Shown here: in pieces, positions 51,904-61,297 of the stretch | Layout: each line of letters begins with the position of its first letter | Position numbering within the stretch: the first letter of the stretch is position 1 | Assembly (NCBI RefSeq): GCF_004803755.1 | Contig: NZ_CP032311.1 | Coordinates: 2,682,501 to 2,746,500, forward strand | Source: Pseudomonas sp. DG56-2 | Lineage (GTDB): Bacteria; Pseudomonadota; Gammaproteobacteria; Pseudomonadales; Pseudomonadaceae | Reading direction: 5' to 3' | DNA: 64,000 nt | Notes under the pieces: generated by a model | The model's database searches: none | What the model saw: the letters and a program-made list of their open reading frames with translations, nothing else | What the model was told of the DNA's origin: nothing | Program-made: the position numbers and the translations under genes

Positions 51904-53262
51904 ATGAACTACGTGCATACGCTTTTAGCCACGTGCCTGTCACTGGCCGCCATCAACTCGGCACAGGCAGCTGTCTCCACCGAACAAGCTGCGCAACTGG
52001 GCACCAGCCTGACCCACATCGGCGCACAAACCGCCGCCAACGCCGACGGTTCGATCCCTGCTTACAAAGGCGGCCTGGTCACGCCACCGGCCAGCTACAA
52101 GAGCGGCGACAGCATGCGTCCGGACCCGTTCGCCGGTGAAAAGCCGCTGCTGGTCATCGACGGCAAGAACGCCGATCAATTCAAAGGCCAGTTGACCGCG
52201 ACCACCCAGGAACTGCTCAAGCGCTTCCCGACCTTCCGTGTCGATGTGTATCCGACCCACCGTACCGTGGCGCTGCCGCAGCCGGTGCTGGACAACACCG
52301 TCAAGAACGCCGTGGGCGCACAAAGCAAGGAGGGTGGCACCGCAGTCGAGAACGTGCTGCCTGGCATTCCATTCCCGATCCCGCAGAGCGGCGCCGAGGC
52401 CATGTGGAACTTCCTCCTGCGCTATCAGGGCGTGAGCATGGCGGCCAAGTATGACTCGTGGAACGTGGACTCCGCTGGTGTGCCAACCCTGTCGACCACA
52501 GGCCAGGCGAACATCAGCTACCCGATCTACGAGGACATGAACAAGCCAATCGGCTCCAAAGACACCTACTACCAGATGAAGCTGATGTACACCGCACCTG
52601 CTCGCCGTGCCGGTGAAGCGATGATGCTGCGTGACGCCGCCAACCCGCTGGTGCAGCCACGCAGCGCCTGGGTGTACCTGCCAGGTCAACGACGGGTCAA
52701 GCTGGCGCCGAACCTTGCCTATGACACGCCGAACCCAGGCACCTCGGGTTCTGGCACCTATGACGATGTATTCGTCTTCAACGGCGCCCTGGACCGCTAC
52801 GACTGGACCCTGGTCGGCAAGCAGGAAATGTATGTGCCGTACAACACCTACCAACTGACCTACAACACCGACATCAAGAGCCTGACCACGCCTAACCACC
52901 TCGCACCGCAGTTCGTGCGCTGGGAAAAACACCGCGTGTGGGTGGTCGAGGGCAAGCTCAAGGATGGCGCTCGCCACATCTATCACAAACGCCGTTTCTA
53001 CCTGGACGAGGACAGCTGGATCGCTCTGGCCTCCGACCAGTATGACGCCCGTGGTCAGCTATACCGTGGCTCGTTTGCCTTCCTCAGCCAGAGTTACGAC
53101 AAACAGACCCCGGATGCAACGCCGTTCATGATCTATGACCTGATTGGCGGCACCTACAACCTCAACGGTGTGGTGGGTGCCTATGGCGGCATTCGCTACA
53201 TCGAGCCGCTGACCCGTACCCAGTGGTCGCCCGAGTCCCTGGCCGGTGCTGGTATTCGTTAA
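51904..53262 (+). CDS. DUF1329 family exported protein
   Basis: A 452-residue exported protein (signal peptide to AQA|AVS). It shares with the copy at 9330 the landmarks IPFPIPQSGAEA, YDWTLVGKQEMYVPYNTYQL, EKHRVWVVEGKLKDGARH and YDARGQLYRGS. The family resembles LolA/LolB lipid carriers of the periplasm. AGGAAAACATCATC precedes ATG 51904, 40 bp after the DUF1302 stop, so the two are co-transcribed. A strong hairpin follows. Confidence 0.88.
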   Translation: MNYVHTLLATCLSLAAINSAQAAVSTEQAAQLGTSLTHIGAQTAANADGSIPAYKGGLVTPPASYKSGDSMRPDPFAGEKPLLVIDGKNADQFKGQLTATTQELLKRFPTFRVDVYPTHRTVALPQPVLDNTVKNAVGAQSKEGGTAVENVLPGIPFPIPQSGAEAMWNFLLRYQGVSMAAKYDSWNVDSAGVPTLSTTGQANISYPIYEDMNKPIGSKDTYYQMKLMYTAPARRAGEAMMLRDAANPLVQPRSAWVYLPGQRRVKLAPNLAYDTPNPGTSGSGTYDDVFVFNGALDRYDWTLVGKQEMYVPYNTYQLTYNTDIKSLTTPNHLAPQFVRWEKHRVWVVEGKLKDGARHIYHKRRFYLDEDSWIALASDQYDARGQLYRGSFAFLSQSYDKQTPDATPFMIYDLIGGTYNLNGVVGAYGGIRYIEPLTRTQWSPESLAGAGIR

Positions 53263-53274
53263 GCCGGCATGAAT

Positions 53275-53303
53275 GACCGGGCGCCATAGATCGGCGCCCG
53301 GTC
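53275..53303 (+). terminator. 11-bp perfect hairpin between DUF1329 and Ycf48-like genes
   Basis: GACCGGGCGCC (53275-53285) pairs with GGCGCCCGGTC (53293-53303) around ATAGATC. With no U-tract it is likely a processing or stability barrier that leaves more DUF1302-DUF1329 mRNA than downstream exporter mRNA. Confidence 0.55.
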
Positions 53304-53331
53304 CCTGGTTGAGCTATCCGGAGGATCGGGT

Positions 53332-54414
53332 ATGTATTGTTTCAAGCGATGGACGACGCTGACCCTGGCGCTGCTCGCCCTGCAAGGCACTGCGCAGGCA
53401 GCACCCTATGTCGATGTGCTGGACTTGCCGGCCATGCCTAGCGCATTGGCGATGAAAAGCGCCTTGCGCGACGTCACTTCGGCGGGCGCCCGGCAAATCG
53501 CCGTGGGCCCACGTGGGCACATCCTCTACTCCGATGACCGCGGCATCCACTGGCAACAGGCACAGGTGCCGGTCAGTGCCGATCTCAATGCGGTGAGTTT
53601 TCCAACGCCGGAGCTTGGCTGGGCGGTGGGCAATGACGGCGTGATCCTGCACAGCCGTGATGGCGGCAAAAGCTGGGAGAAGCAGCTCGACGGCCGCATG
53701 CTTGGCGAACAAGTGCTGACCTGGTACCGCAGTCAGGCACAGGCAGCTCCGGATGATCAGCGCTGGGCCGCGCTGGTGGCAGAGGGCGAGCGCCTGCAAG
53801 CCGAAGGCGCCGACAAGCCGTTTCTGGATGTGCTGTTCACCGATGCCAGCCACGGCTATGCCGTAGGTGTCTTCAACTTGCTGCTGTACACCGCCGATGG
53901 CGGCCAGCATTGGACACCGTGGCTTGAGCGCAGCGACAACCCCCAGGCCCTGCACCTGACCAGCCTGGCACGGGTCGACAACACCTTGTACATCACCGGT
54001 GAACAAGGCCTGTTGCTCAAGCTCAGTGCCGACGGTCAGCAGTTCACTCGGGTAAACACGCCCTATAGCGGCACCTTTTTCGGCGCAATCGGTAAACCGG
54101 GTGTGCTGCTGGTGTATGGGCTGCGCGGGCATGTGTACCGCAGTGTCGATGGTGGCCAGCAATGGCAACAAGTCAGCACCGCCTTGACCACCAGTATTAC
54201 TGCCGCAAGTCAGGACAACCGTGGCCAGCTATGGCTGTTGAGCCAGGCCGGAGACCTGCTAATGAGCAAGGACGACGGCGCCAGTTTTGTCGCGGTCAAG
54301 CAAACCTCGCGCACGCCGGTCAGTGCGGCGACATTCGACGCCGGTACCGACCTGGTGCTGGTAGGGGACCGTGGTGTGCGTACGCAGTCCTTCGACCAAC
54401 CGCTGCAGCCATAA
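53332..54414 (+). CDS. Ycf48-like beta-propeller exported protein
   Basis: A 360-residue exported protein (signal peptide to TAQA|AP). Propeller blades carry the Ycf48/BNR pattern: GPRGHILYSDDRGIHW, GNDGVILHSRDGGKSW, GLRGHVYRSVDGGQQW. It is longer than its paralogue at 4630 and has a cleavable signal instead of a probable anchor. CGGAGGATCGGGT precedes the ATG. The MMPL gene follows after 15 bp, the same pairing as in region A. Confidence 0.84.
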   Translation: MYCFKRWTTLTLALLALQGTAQAAPYVDVLDLPAMPSALAMKSALRDVTSAGARQIAVGPRGHILYSDDRGIHWQQAQVPVSADLNAVSFPTPELGWAVGNDGVILHSRDGGKSWEKQLDGRMLGEQVLTWYRSQAQAAPDDQRWAALVAEGERLQAEGADKPFLDVLFTDASHGYAVGVFNLLLYTADGGQHWTPWLERSDNPQALHLTSLARVDNTLYITGEQGLLLKLSADGQQFTRVNTPYSGTFFGAIGKPGVLLVYGLRGHVYRSVDGGQQWQQVSTALTTSITAASQDNRGQLWLLSQAGDLLMSKDDGASFVAVKQTSRTPVSAATFDAGTDLVLVGDRGVRTQSFDQPLQP

Positions 54415-54429
54415 TAAGAGAACAACCTG

Positions 54430-56904
54430 ATGGCCAATATCCAACAAGACACCTTGCCGGTGGTCCGTAACCTTGGCGACTTCGATGCCCGCTCCGGCAA
54501 TATGCTCGAACGTCTGGTGTTCAATCATCGTCTGCCGTTTATGGTGTGCATGCTGCTGGCTACCCTGGTGCTGGGGTACATGGCCGTGACGCGCCTGGAA
54601 TTGCGCCCAAGTTTCGAAAAGATGATTCCCCAGAGTCATCCGTACATTCAGAACTACCTGGAAAATCGCCAGTCACTGCGCGGTCTGGGCAACTCGCTGC
54701 GCGTGGTGGTGGAAAACACCCAGGGCGACATCTTTGACCCGGCGTATCTGCAGACCCTGCGCCATATCAACGATGAACTGTTCCTCAGCCAGGGCGTGGA
54801 CCGCGCCTGGATGAAGTCACTGTGGAGCCCGGCGGTGCGCTGGACCGAAGTGACTGAAGAAGGCTTCCAGGGCGGCCCGGTGATGCCCGACGGCTACCAG
54901 GGCTCGCAAGCCGACATCGAACAGCTGCGACAGAACATCGAACGCGCAAACATCGTCGGCAGCCTGGTTGCCCGCGACTTCAAGTCGAGCATGTTGATCG
55001 TGCCGCTGCTCGACCAGGACTCGGCCACCGGCCGTGGCGTCGACTACCATGCGTTCTCGCAGAAACTTGAGCAATTGCGCAGCCAGTACGAGGCGCAAGG
55101 CACCTACAAGATCCATGTGATCGGCTTCGCCAAGCTTATGGGCGACCTCATCGACGGTTTGATCCAGGTGATGTTGTTCTTTGCCCTGGCGGTGGTGACC
55201 ACCCTGGTGATCATCTACCTCTATACCCGGTGTGTGCGCAGTACCTTGCTGGTAGTGCTGTGTTCATTGACCGCGGTGGTCTGGCAACTGGGCATTGTTG
55301 CCTGGCTGGGGTATGCCATCGACCCTTACTCGATTCTGGTGCCGTTCCTGATTTTCGCCATTGGCGTGTCGCATGCCGCGCAGAAAATGAACGGCATCAT
55401 GCAGGACATTGGCCGCGGTACCCACCGCCAGGTTGCCGCACGCTATACCTTCCGCCGCCTGTTTGTTGCCGGTGTTACCGCACTGCTGGCCGATGCGGTG
55501 GGCTTTGCCGTGCTGATGCTGATTGACATTCCGGTCATTCAAGACCTGGCGATCACTGCCAGTATCGGTGTGGCGGTATTGATCTTTACCTCGCTGCTGC
55601 TGATGCCGGTGGCACTGTCGTACATCGGCGTGGGGCGCAAGGCCGCCGAGCGCGCCCTGCGTATCGATTCGCGGGCTGCAGAGCATCGTGGCTTCGGCAA
55701 GCTCTGGGACCTGCTAGATCGCTTTACCACCCGCAAATGGGCGACGGCCGCCTTGTTGGTCGCCGGCGTATTGGGAGCAGGGGGCTTTGCCCTGAGCCTG
55801 CAGCTGAAAATCGGCGACCTCGACAGCGGTGCGCCCGAGCTGCACGCCGACTCACGCTACAACCGTGACAACGCCTACATCACCGATCATTACGCGCTTT
55901 CCAGCGATACGTTCGCAGTGATGATCAAGACCGCCCCGGAAGGCTGCCTGCGGTACCAGACGCTGGTACTCGCCGATCGTCTGGCCTGGGAGCTGCAACA
56001 GCACGCCGGGGTACAGACCACCTTGTCGTTGACCAACGCGGTACGCCAGATAACGGCCGGCACCTATGAAGGCAACCCCAAGCTCAACAGCATTCAGCGC
56101 AACCAGGACGTGCTCAACTACGCCGCCCAACAGGCCTCGGTCAATGCCCCCGAACTGTTCAACAACGACTGCTCGCTGATGCCGGTGATTGCCTACCTGA
56201 CGGATCACAAAGCCGACACTCTGGATGAAGTGGTGGCCGTTGCCGAGCGCTTTGCCCAGGCCAACAGCAGTGACGATCGCCAATTCCTCCTGGCTGCCGG
56301 CAGTGCCGGGATCGAAGCGGCAACCAACATTGTCGTGCGCGATGCCAACCGCACCATGCTGCTGCTGGTGTACCTGGCGGTCACGCTGTTCTGCCTGATC
56401 ACTTTCCGCAGTTGGCGGGCCACGTTGGTCGCCGTGCTGCCGCTGATTCTCACCTCGGTGCTGTGTGAGGCGCTGATGGTGATGATGGGGATTGGCGTGA
56501 AAGTCGCGACCTTGCCGGTAATTGCCCTGGGCGTGGGCATTGGCGTGGACTACGCGCTGTACCTGCTCAGCGTGCAACTGCACTACCAGCGCAAGGGCCT
56601 GCCGTTGTCCGAGGCGTATCAAAATGCCGTGGCCTTCACCGGTCGAGTGGTCGGCCTGGTCGGCATCACTTTGGCTGCCGGCGTGGTCGCCTGGGCTTGG
56701 TCACCGATCAAGTTCCAGGCCGACATGGGCATCCTGCTGACCTTCATGTTCCTCTGGAACATGCTCGGCGCGCTGATCCTGATTCCGGCGCTGTCGTATT
56801 TCCTTCTGCCTGGCAACAAGGCCCAGGCACCCGCTTCCAGCACCGTCGCTGCCGACGGGCTGCAACAAACAACCAAAGAAGTCGAGTGCTCGCATCATGT
56901 CTGA
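54430..56904 (+). CDS. MMPL/RND-superfamily transporter
   Basis: An 824-residue membrane protein with the two-fold layout of MMPL transporters. First half: IDPYSILVPFLIFAIGVSHA and LMLIDIPVIQDLAI; second half: LGVGIGVDYALYLLSVQL with the relay Asp. Both match equivalent segments of the transporter at 5612. Such proteins move lipids or hydrophobic molecules across or out of the inner membrane using the proton gradient. TAAGAGAACAACCTG precedes the ATG; its end overlaps the dehydrogenase gene by 8 bp. Confidence 0.88.
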   Translation: MANIQQDTLPVVRNLGDFDARSGNMLERLVFNHRLPFMVCMLLATLVLGYMAVTRLELRPSFEKMIPQSHPYIQNYLENRQSLRGLGNSLRVVVENTQGDIFDPAYLQTLRHINDELFLSQGVDRAWMKSLWSPAVRWTEVTEEGFQGGPVMPDGYQGSQADIEQLRQNIERANIVGSLVARDFKSSMLIVPLLDQDSATGRGVDYHAFSQKLEQLRSQYEAQGTYKIHVIGFAKLMGDLIDGLIQVMLFFALAVVTTLVIIYLYTRCVRSTLLVVLCSLTAVVWQLGIVAWLGYAIDPYSILVPFLIFAIGVSHAAQKMNGIMQDIGRGTHRQVAARYTFRRLFVAGVTALLADAVGFAVLMLIDIPVIQDLAITASIGVAVLIFTSLLLMPVALSYIGVGRKAAERALRIDSRAAEHRGFGKLWDLLDRFTTRKWATAALLVAGVLGAGGFALSLQLKIGDLDSGAPELHADSRYNRDNAYITDHYALSSDTFAVMIKTAPEGCLRYQTLVLADRLAWELQQHAGVQTTLSLTNAVRQITAGTYEGNPKLNSIQRNQDVLNYAAQQASVNAPELFNNDCSLMPVIAYLTDHKADTLDEVVAVAERFAQANSSDDRQFLLAAGSAGIEAATNIVVRDANRTMLLLVYLAVTLFCLITFRSWRATLVAVLPLILTSVLCEALMVMMGIGVKVATLPVIALGVGIGVDYALYLLSVQLHYQRKGLPLSEAYQNAVAFTGRVVGLVGITLAAGVVAWAWSPIKFQADMGILLTFMFLWNMLGALILIPALSYFLLPGNKAQAPASSTVAADGLQQTTKEVECSHHV

Positions 56905-58675
56905 TTACCTTCCACCGCTGCGCGACATGGATTTTCTGTTCAACGAGGTGTTCGACCTCCCGGCCGTATGGTCACGGATACCAGCGCTGGCCGAGCATAT
57001 TGATGTCGATACCGCCAAGGCCATCCTTGAACAGGCGGGCAAGGTCATTGCCCAGGTCATCGCGCCGCTCAATCGCAGTGGCGATGAACAGGGTTGCCGC
57101 TGGGAAGACGGTCGAGTCATCACCCCGGACGGTTTCGCCGAGGCTTATCGCGCCTACGCCGAAGATGGCTGGGTCGGCGTTGCAGGTGCGACGCAATACG
57201 GCGGCATGGGCATGCCCAAGGTTATAGGCGCCCAGGTCGAGGAAATGCTCAACGCTGCCAACCTGTCGTTCGGCTTGTACCCGATGCTCACCGCTGGCGC
57301 CTGCCTGTCGCTGCTCAATCACGCCAGCGACGCACTCAAGGCCCAGTATCTACCCGCCATGTACGAAGGGCGCTGGACCGGTTCGATGTGCCTGACCGAA
57401 CCGCATGCCGGTACCGACCTTGGTTTGATTCGTACCCGCGCCGAACCTCAGGCCGACGGCAGCTACCGGATCAGCGGCACCAAGATCTTCATTACGGGGG
57501 GGGAGCAGGACCTCAGCGAGAACATCATTCACCTGGTACTGGCGAAGTTGCCGGATGCACCTGCAGGGGCCAGGGGCATTTCGCTGTTCCTGGTGCCCAA
57601 GGTGATGGTCAACGACGACGGTTCGCTGGGGGATGCCAACGCCCTGGGGTGTGGCTCGATCGAGCACAAGATGGGCATCAAGGCATCGGCCACCTGCGTA
57701 ATGAACTTCGACGGTGCCACTGGCTATCTGGTGGGCGACCTGAACAAAGGCTTGAATGCCATGTTCACCATGATGAACTACGAACGTCTGGGCGTAGGCA
57801 TTCAGGGCCTGGCCCTGGGTGAGCGCTCTTATCAGAACGCCATCGAATATGCCCGCGAGCGGTTACAGAGCCGCGCCCCGACCGGGCCTGTGGCCAGCGA
57901 ACAAGCTGCCGACCCGATCATCGTCCACCCTGACGTACGCCGCATGCTGTTGACCATGAAAGCCTTGAACGAAGGCGGGCGGGCGTTTTCCACCTATGTG
58001 GCCCTGCAACTGGACCTGGCCAAGTACAGCGAAGACGAGCAAGAACGCAATCGCGCGCAGGCCCAGGTGGCGCTGCTGACCCCGGTGGCCAAAGCCTTCC
58101 TTACCGACATGGGGCTGGAAACCACGGTACATGGTCAGCAAGTGTTCGGCGGCCATGGCTACATTCGCGAATGGGGCCAGGAGCAATTGATCCGCGATTG
58201 CCGGATTACCCAGATCTACGAAGGCACCAACGGTATCCAGGCCATGGACCTGGTGGGGCGCAAGCTGGTTGCCGATGGTGGCAAGGCCTACAGCCAGTTG
58301 TCTGCGCAAATGAAAGCATTCGCCCAGCGTCTGGACCCATCGCGGAGCGAGTTCAGTGAGCCGCTGCTGGCGGCCATCGACAATCTGGATGAATTGACCG
58401 CGTGGCTGCTCGACCGTGCCCAGGGCAACCCCCGCGAAATCGGCGCGGCGGCAGTGGAGTATCTGCATGTGTTCGGCTACACGCTGTATGCCTACATGTG
58501 GGCGCAAATGGCCGATGTGGCTCAGGCACGCGATGAGCAGGGTACGTTCTACACCAGTAAATTGGGAACGGCGCGCTTCTACTTCGCACGCCTGCTGCCG
58601 CGCATCCAGTCGCTCAGCGCCACCGTCAAGGCCGGCAGCGCCAGCCTGTACCTGCTCGACGCCGAACAACTGTGA
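56897..58675 (+). CDS. Large acyl-CoA dehydrogenase (DmdC/FadE5-like)
   Basis: A 592-residue acyl-CoA dehydrogenase with the N- and C-terminal extensions of the DmdC-like group. Motifs: CLTEPHAGTDLGLIRTRAEP, then ITGGEQD, and the catalytic Glu region QIYEGTNGIQAMDLVGRKLV, where the base is the Glu of YEGTN. Unlike the pair in region A it has the canonical base and needs no partner. Works on medium- or long-chain acyl-CoA by analogy. It overlaps the MMPL gene by 8 bp and precedes the ligase gene by 11 bp. Confidence 0.9.
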   Translation: MSDYLPPLRDMDFLFNEVFDLPAVWSRIPALAEHIDVDTAKAILEQAGKVIAQVIAPLNRSGDEQGCRWEDGRVITPDGFAEAYRAYAEDGWVGVAGATQYGGMGMPKVIGAQVEEMLNAANLSFGLYPMLTAGACLSLLNHASDALKAQYLPAMYEGRWTGSMCLTEPHAGTDLGLIRTRAEPQADGSYRISGTKIFITGGEQDLSENIIHLVLAKLPDAPAGARGISLFLVPKVMVNDDGSLGDANALGCGSIEHKMGIKASATCVMNFDGATGYLVGDLNKGLNAMFTMMNYERLGVGIQGLALGERSYQNAIEYARERLQSRAPTGPVASEQAADPIIVHPDVRRMLLTMKALNEGGRAFSTYVALQLDLAKYSEDEQERNRAQAQVALLTPVAKAFLTDMGLETTVHGQQVFGGHGYIREWGQEQLIRDCRITQIYEGTNGIQAMDLVGRKLVADGGKAYSQLSAQMKAFAQRLDPSRSEFSEPLLAAIDNLDELTAWLLDRAQGNPREIGAAAVEYLHVFGYTLYAYMWAQMADVAQARDEQGTFYTSKLGTARFYFARLLPRIQSLSATVKAGSASLYLLDAEQL

Positions 58676-58686
58676 AGGATCCCGCA

Positions 58687-60336
58687 ATGATCGAAACTCG
58701 CGTGATTGCCCCGGCGCCCGGGGCCTATAGCTATCCGCTGCTGATCAAGCGCCTGCTGCTTTCCGGTGTGCGCTACCAGCCTGGCCAGGAAATCGTCTAC
58801 GCCGATAAGCTGCGTTACAACTACATCACCTTGCAGGAGCGCATCCAGCGGCTGGCCAACATGCTGGTCGCGGCAGGGGTGAAAGCGGGTGATACTGTGG
58901 CCTTGCTCGATTGGGACAGTCATCGTGCGCTCGAATGCTTCTTCGCCGTGCCAATGCTGGGCGCAGTACTGCACACGGTGAACGTGCGCCTGTCGGCTGA
59001 ACAGATCCGCTACACCATGAACCACGCCGAAGATAAGCTGGTGCTGGTTCACGATGACTTCCTGCCATTGATGGAGCAACTGCAGGACGAACTGGAGACA
59101 GTCGAAGGTTTCATTCGCTTGGGCGATGCACAACCCTGCACCAGCGCACTTCCGGTACTGGGCGAGTACGAAGCGCTGCTGGCTGCGGCGGCTACGGCGT
59201 ACGAATTCCCGGACTTTGACGAGAATTCGCTGGCAACCCTGTTCTACACCACCGGCACCACGGGCAACCCCAAGGGCGTCTACTTCACCCACCGCCAATT
59301 GGTGCTGCACACCCTTAATGAACTGGGGACGTTGGCGGCCTGTGGTGCCGAGCCGTTGCTGCGTTCCGGCGATGTGTACATGCCCATCACGCCGATGTTC
59401 CATGTACACGCCTGGGGCGTGCCTTATGTGGCTACCGCCCTGGGTATCAAGCAGGTGTACCCTGGGCGCTACGAACCCAACCAGCTTGTGCGCCTGTTCC
59501 GCGAAGAGCAGGTGACCTTTTCGCACTGCGTCCCGACCCTGCTGCAGATGATGCTCGACAGCGAGGAGGGCCGTAATACCGACCTTACCGGCTGGAAAAT
59601 GCTACTCGGCGGCAGCGCCTTGACCCAAGGCCTGGCAACACGGGCGAGCAACCGCGGCATTCGTGTGCACTGTGGCTACGGCATGTCCGAAACTTGCCCG
59701 CTGCTGAGCCTGACCAACCTTACCCCGCAAGACCTGGCGCTGCCCATGGACCAGCAGATACCCCTGCGCATCAACGCTGGCGTGCCCATTCCACTGGTGG
59801 ACTTGCGTATCGTCGATGAGCAAGGCAATCAGGTCGCACACGACGGTGAAAGCCTCGGCGAGATCGTGGTACGCGCGCCCTGGCTGACCCAGGGCTACCT
59901 GAAAGAACCTGAGCAAGGCGCAGCATTGTGGGCTGATGGCTGGATGCACACCGGTGACATGGCCTGCATCAATGCACGCGGCGTGGTGCAGATTCGCGAC
60001 CGGATCAAGGACGTGATCAAAACCGGCGGTGAGTGGATAAGCTCGGTAGCGCTGGAAAGCCTGATCAGCCAACACCCTGGCGTCGACTCAGTGGCAGTTG
60101 TTGGCATTGCCGATGCGCAATGGGGGGAACAGCCCCTGGCACTGGTGGTTTGTGTGGCAGGTATGCATCTGGATCAACAATCGCTGGCACAGCACCTGCA
60201 ACAGTTCGTCGACAGCGGCAGCCTGAACAAATGGGCCGTGCCACGGCAGGTGCGATTTGTCGATGAAATTCCGAAAACCAGTGTCGGCAAGATCAACAAG
60301 AAGCTGATTCGCGAGCTGCATGCCTGCCAGGCGTAG
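58687..60336 (+). CDS. Medium/long-chain acyl-CoA ligase (AMP-binding)
   Basis: A 549-residue adenylate-forming enzyme. The P-loop motif is YTTGTTGNPKGVYFTH, the A5 motif GYGMSETCPLLSL, A7 HTGDMACINARGVVQIRDR and the catalytic lysine lies in PKTSVGKINKK near the end. It activates fatty or similar hydrophobic acids to CoA thioesters. AAGGATCCCGCA precedes ATG 58687. As last gene of the cassette it supplies the substrate for the upstream dehydrogenase. Confidence 0.9.
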   Translation: MIETRVIAPAPGAYSYPLLIKRLLLSGVRYQPGQEIVYADKLRYNYITLQERIQRLANMLVAAGVKAGDTVALLDWDSHRALECFFAVPMLGAVLHTVNVRLSAEQIRYTMNHAEDKLVLVHDDFLPLMEQLQDELETVEGFIRLGDAQPCTSALPVLGEYEALLAAAATAYEFPDFDENSLATLFYTTGTTGNPKGVYFTHRQLVLHTLNELGTLAACGAEPLLRSGDVYMPITPMFHVHAWGVPYVATALGIKQVYPGRYEPNQLVRLFREEQVTFSHCVPTLLQMMLDSEEGRNTDLTGWKMLLGGSALTQGLATRASNRGIRVHCGYGMSETCPLLSLTNLTPQDLALPMDQQIPLRINAGVPIPLVDLRIVDEQGNQVAHDGESLGEIVVRAPWLTQGYLKEPEQGAALWADGWMHTGDMACINARGVVQIRDRIKDVIKTGGEWISSVALESLISQHPGVDSVAVVGIADAQWGEQPLALVVCVAGMHLDQQSLAQHLQQFVDSGSLNKWAVPRQVRFVDEIPKTSVGKINKKLIRELHACQA

Positions 60337-60355
60337 GTTTGGGTCGCGAGGCAAG

Positions 60356-60383
60356 CCAGCACCTACCGGAAGGTAGGCGCTGG
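60356..60383 (+). terminator. REP-like hairpin after acyl-CoA ligase gene
   Basis: CCAGC-A-CCTACC (60356-60367) pairs with GGTAGG-C-GCTGG (60372-60383) around GGAA, with one A/C mismatch. The left flank TCGCGAGGCAAGCC resembles Pseudomonas REP elements. Likely marks the 3' end of the cassette operon. Confidence 0.55.
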
Positions 60384-60438
60384 CGCAATCTGGTAAAGTC
60401 TGCGCCGAACCCTACAGCAGACCTTGCCAGGAGCGCAC

Positions 60439-60873
60439 ATGACAATCGATTGGGCCCATTTCACACCGTGGTCGGCGTTGCTCGGCGGCGCCCTGATTGG
60501 TCTGGGCGTGAGTATGTTCGCCCTGCTGAACGGCCGTGTCGCAGGCATCAGTGGCCTGCTGGGTAGCCTGTTGCAAAAGCATGATGAGGGCAGACGCGAG
60601 AAGGGGTTGTTCGTTCTCGGGATTTTAGTAGCGCCCTTGCTCTGGTGGGTGTTTGCCGGGCGACCGCTTGCCGAGTTCGAGGCCGGACCATTGACCTTGA
60701 TTGTTGCAGGTTTGCTGGTAGGCCTGGGCGCCCGCTATGGCTCGGGATGCACCAGCGGCCATGGCGTGTGTGGCCTGGCCCGGCTATCGCCGCGTTCGCT
60801 GGTGGCCACCCTGTCGTTCATGGCCAGCGGCATCGGCGTGGTCTTCATTGCCCGTCACCTGATGGGGGGCTGA
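60439..60873 (+). CDS. YeeE/YedE family half-transporter, first subunit
   Basis: A 144-residue membrane protein with four or five helices and the cysteine signature [21 protein letters not shown]. YeeE/YedE (TsuA/PmpA-like) proteins carry thiosulfate or related sulfur species through conserved Cys residues. Here the family is encoded as two half-size proteins. CCAGGAGCGCAC precedes ATG 60439; the second half starts 2 bp after its stop. Confidence 0.86.
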   Translation: MTIDWAHFTPWSALLGGALIGLGVSMFALLNGRVAGISGLLGSLLQKHDEGRREKGLFVLGILVAPLLWWVFAGRPLAEFEAGPLTLIVAGLLVGLGARYGSGCTSGHGVCGLARLSPRSLVATLSFMASGIGVVFIARHLMGG

Positions 60874-60875
60874 GC

Positions 60876-61295
60876 ATGAGGGCAATAGTCGCTTTGCTGG
60901 CAGGTCTGGTATTCGGTCTTGGCCTTTTGCTGGCCGGCATGGCCAATCCGGCCAAAGTCCTTGGTTTTCTCGATCTGGCCGGGCTTTGGGACCCATCACT
61001 GGCGCTGGTCATGGTCGCTGCAATCGCGGTTGCGTTCGTACCGCTGCAATGGAGTCGCAAACAGTCGCGCTCACTGCTGGGTTCCCCCATGCGTATGCCC
61101 GCAGCCCGCGATGTGGACTCCAGGCTGATTCTCGGCAGCCTGGTATTTGGTGCGGGCTGGGGCTTAGCCGGTATCTGCCCTGGCCCTGGCCTGGTGCTGT
61201 TATTGACCGGCTACTGGCAAAGTATTCTCTTCGTTGCCGCCATGTTGCTGGGCATGGCCTTGTTCAGCGCTATCGAGCGCTGGCGTGGCCGCTGA
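60876..61295 (+). CDS. YeeE/YedE family half-transporter, second subunit
   Basis: A 139-residue membrane protein with the partner signatures GLLLAGMANPAKVLGFLDLAG and GWGLAGICPGPGLV, the Cys matching that of the DUF6691/PmpB-like half. It should pair with the preceding protein to form one transporter for a sulfur compound. It ends 2 bp before the convergent DJ-1-type gene. Confidence 0.85.
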   Translation: MRAIVALLAGLVFGLGLLLAGMANPAKVLGFLDLAGLWDPSLALVMVAAIAVAFVPLQWSRKQSRSLLGSPMRMPAARDVDSRLILGSLVFGAGWGLAGICPGPGLVLLLTGYWQSILFVAAMLLGMALFSAIERWRGR

Positions 61296-61297
61296 GA

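Noticed and set aside
49806..51905. A 699-codon open frame on the minus strand
   Set aside because: It is the antisense shadow of the DUF1302 gene, made long by high G+C third positions. Its translation is Val/Ala/Gly-rich with no domain, while the plus strand encodes a clear signal peptide and barrel protein.
51940..52986. A 348-codon minus-strand frame opposite the second DUF1329 gene
   Set aside because: Val/Leu/Gly-rich shadow; the plus strand has the paralogous family motifs.
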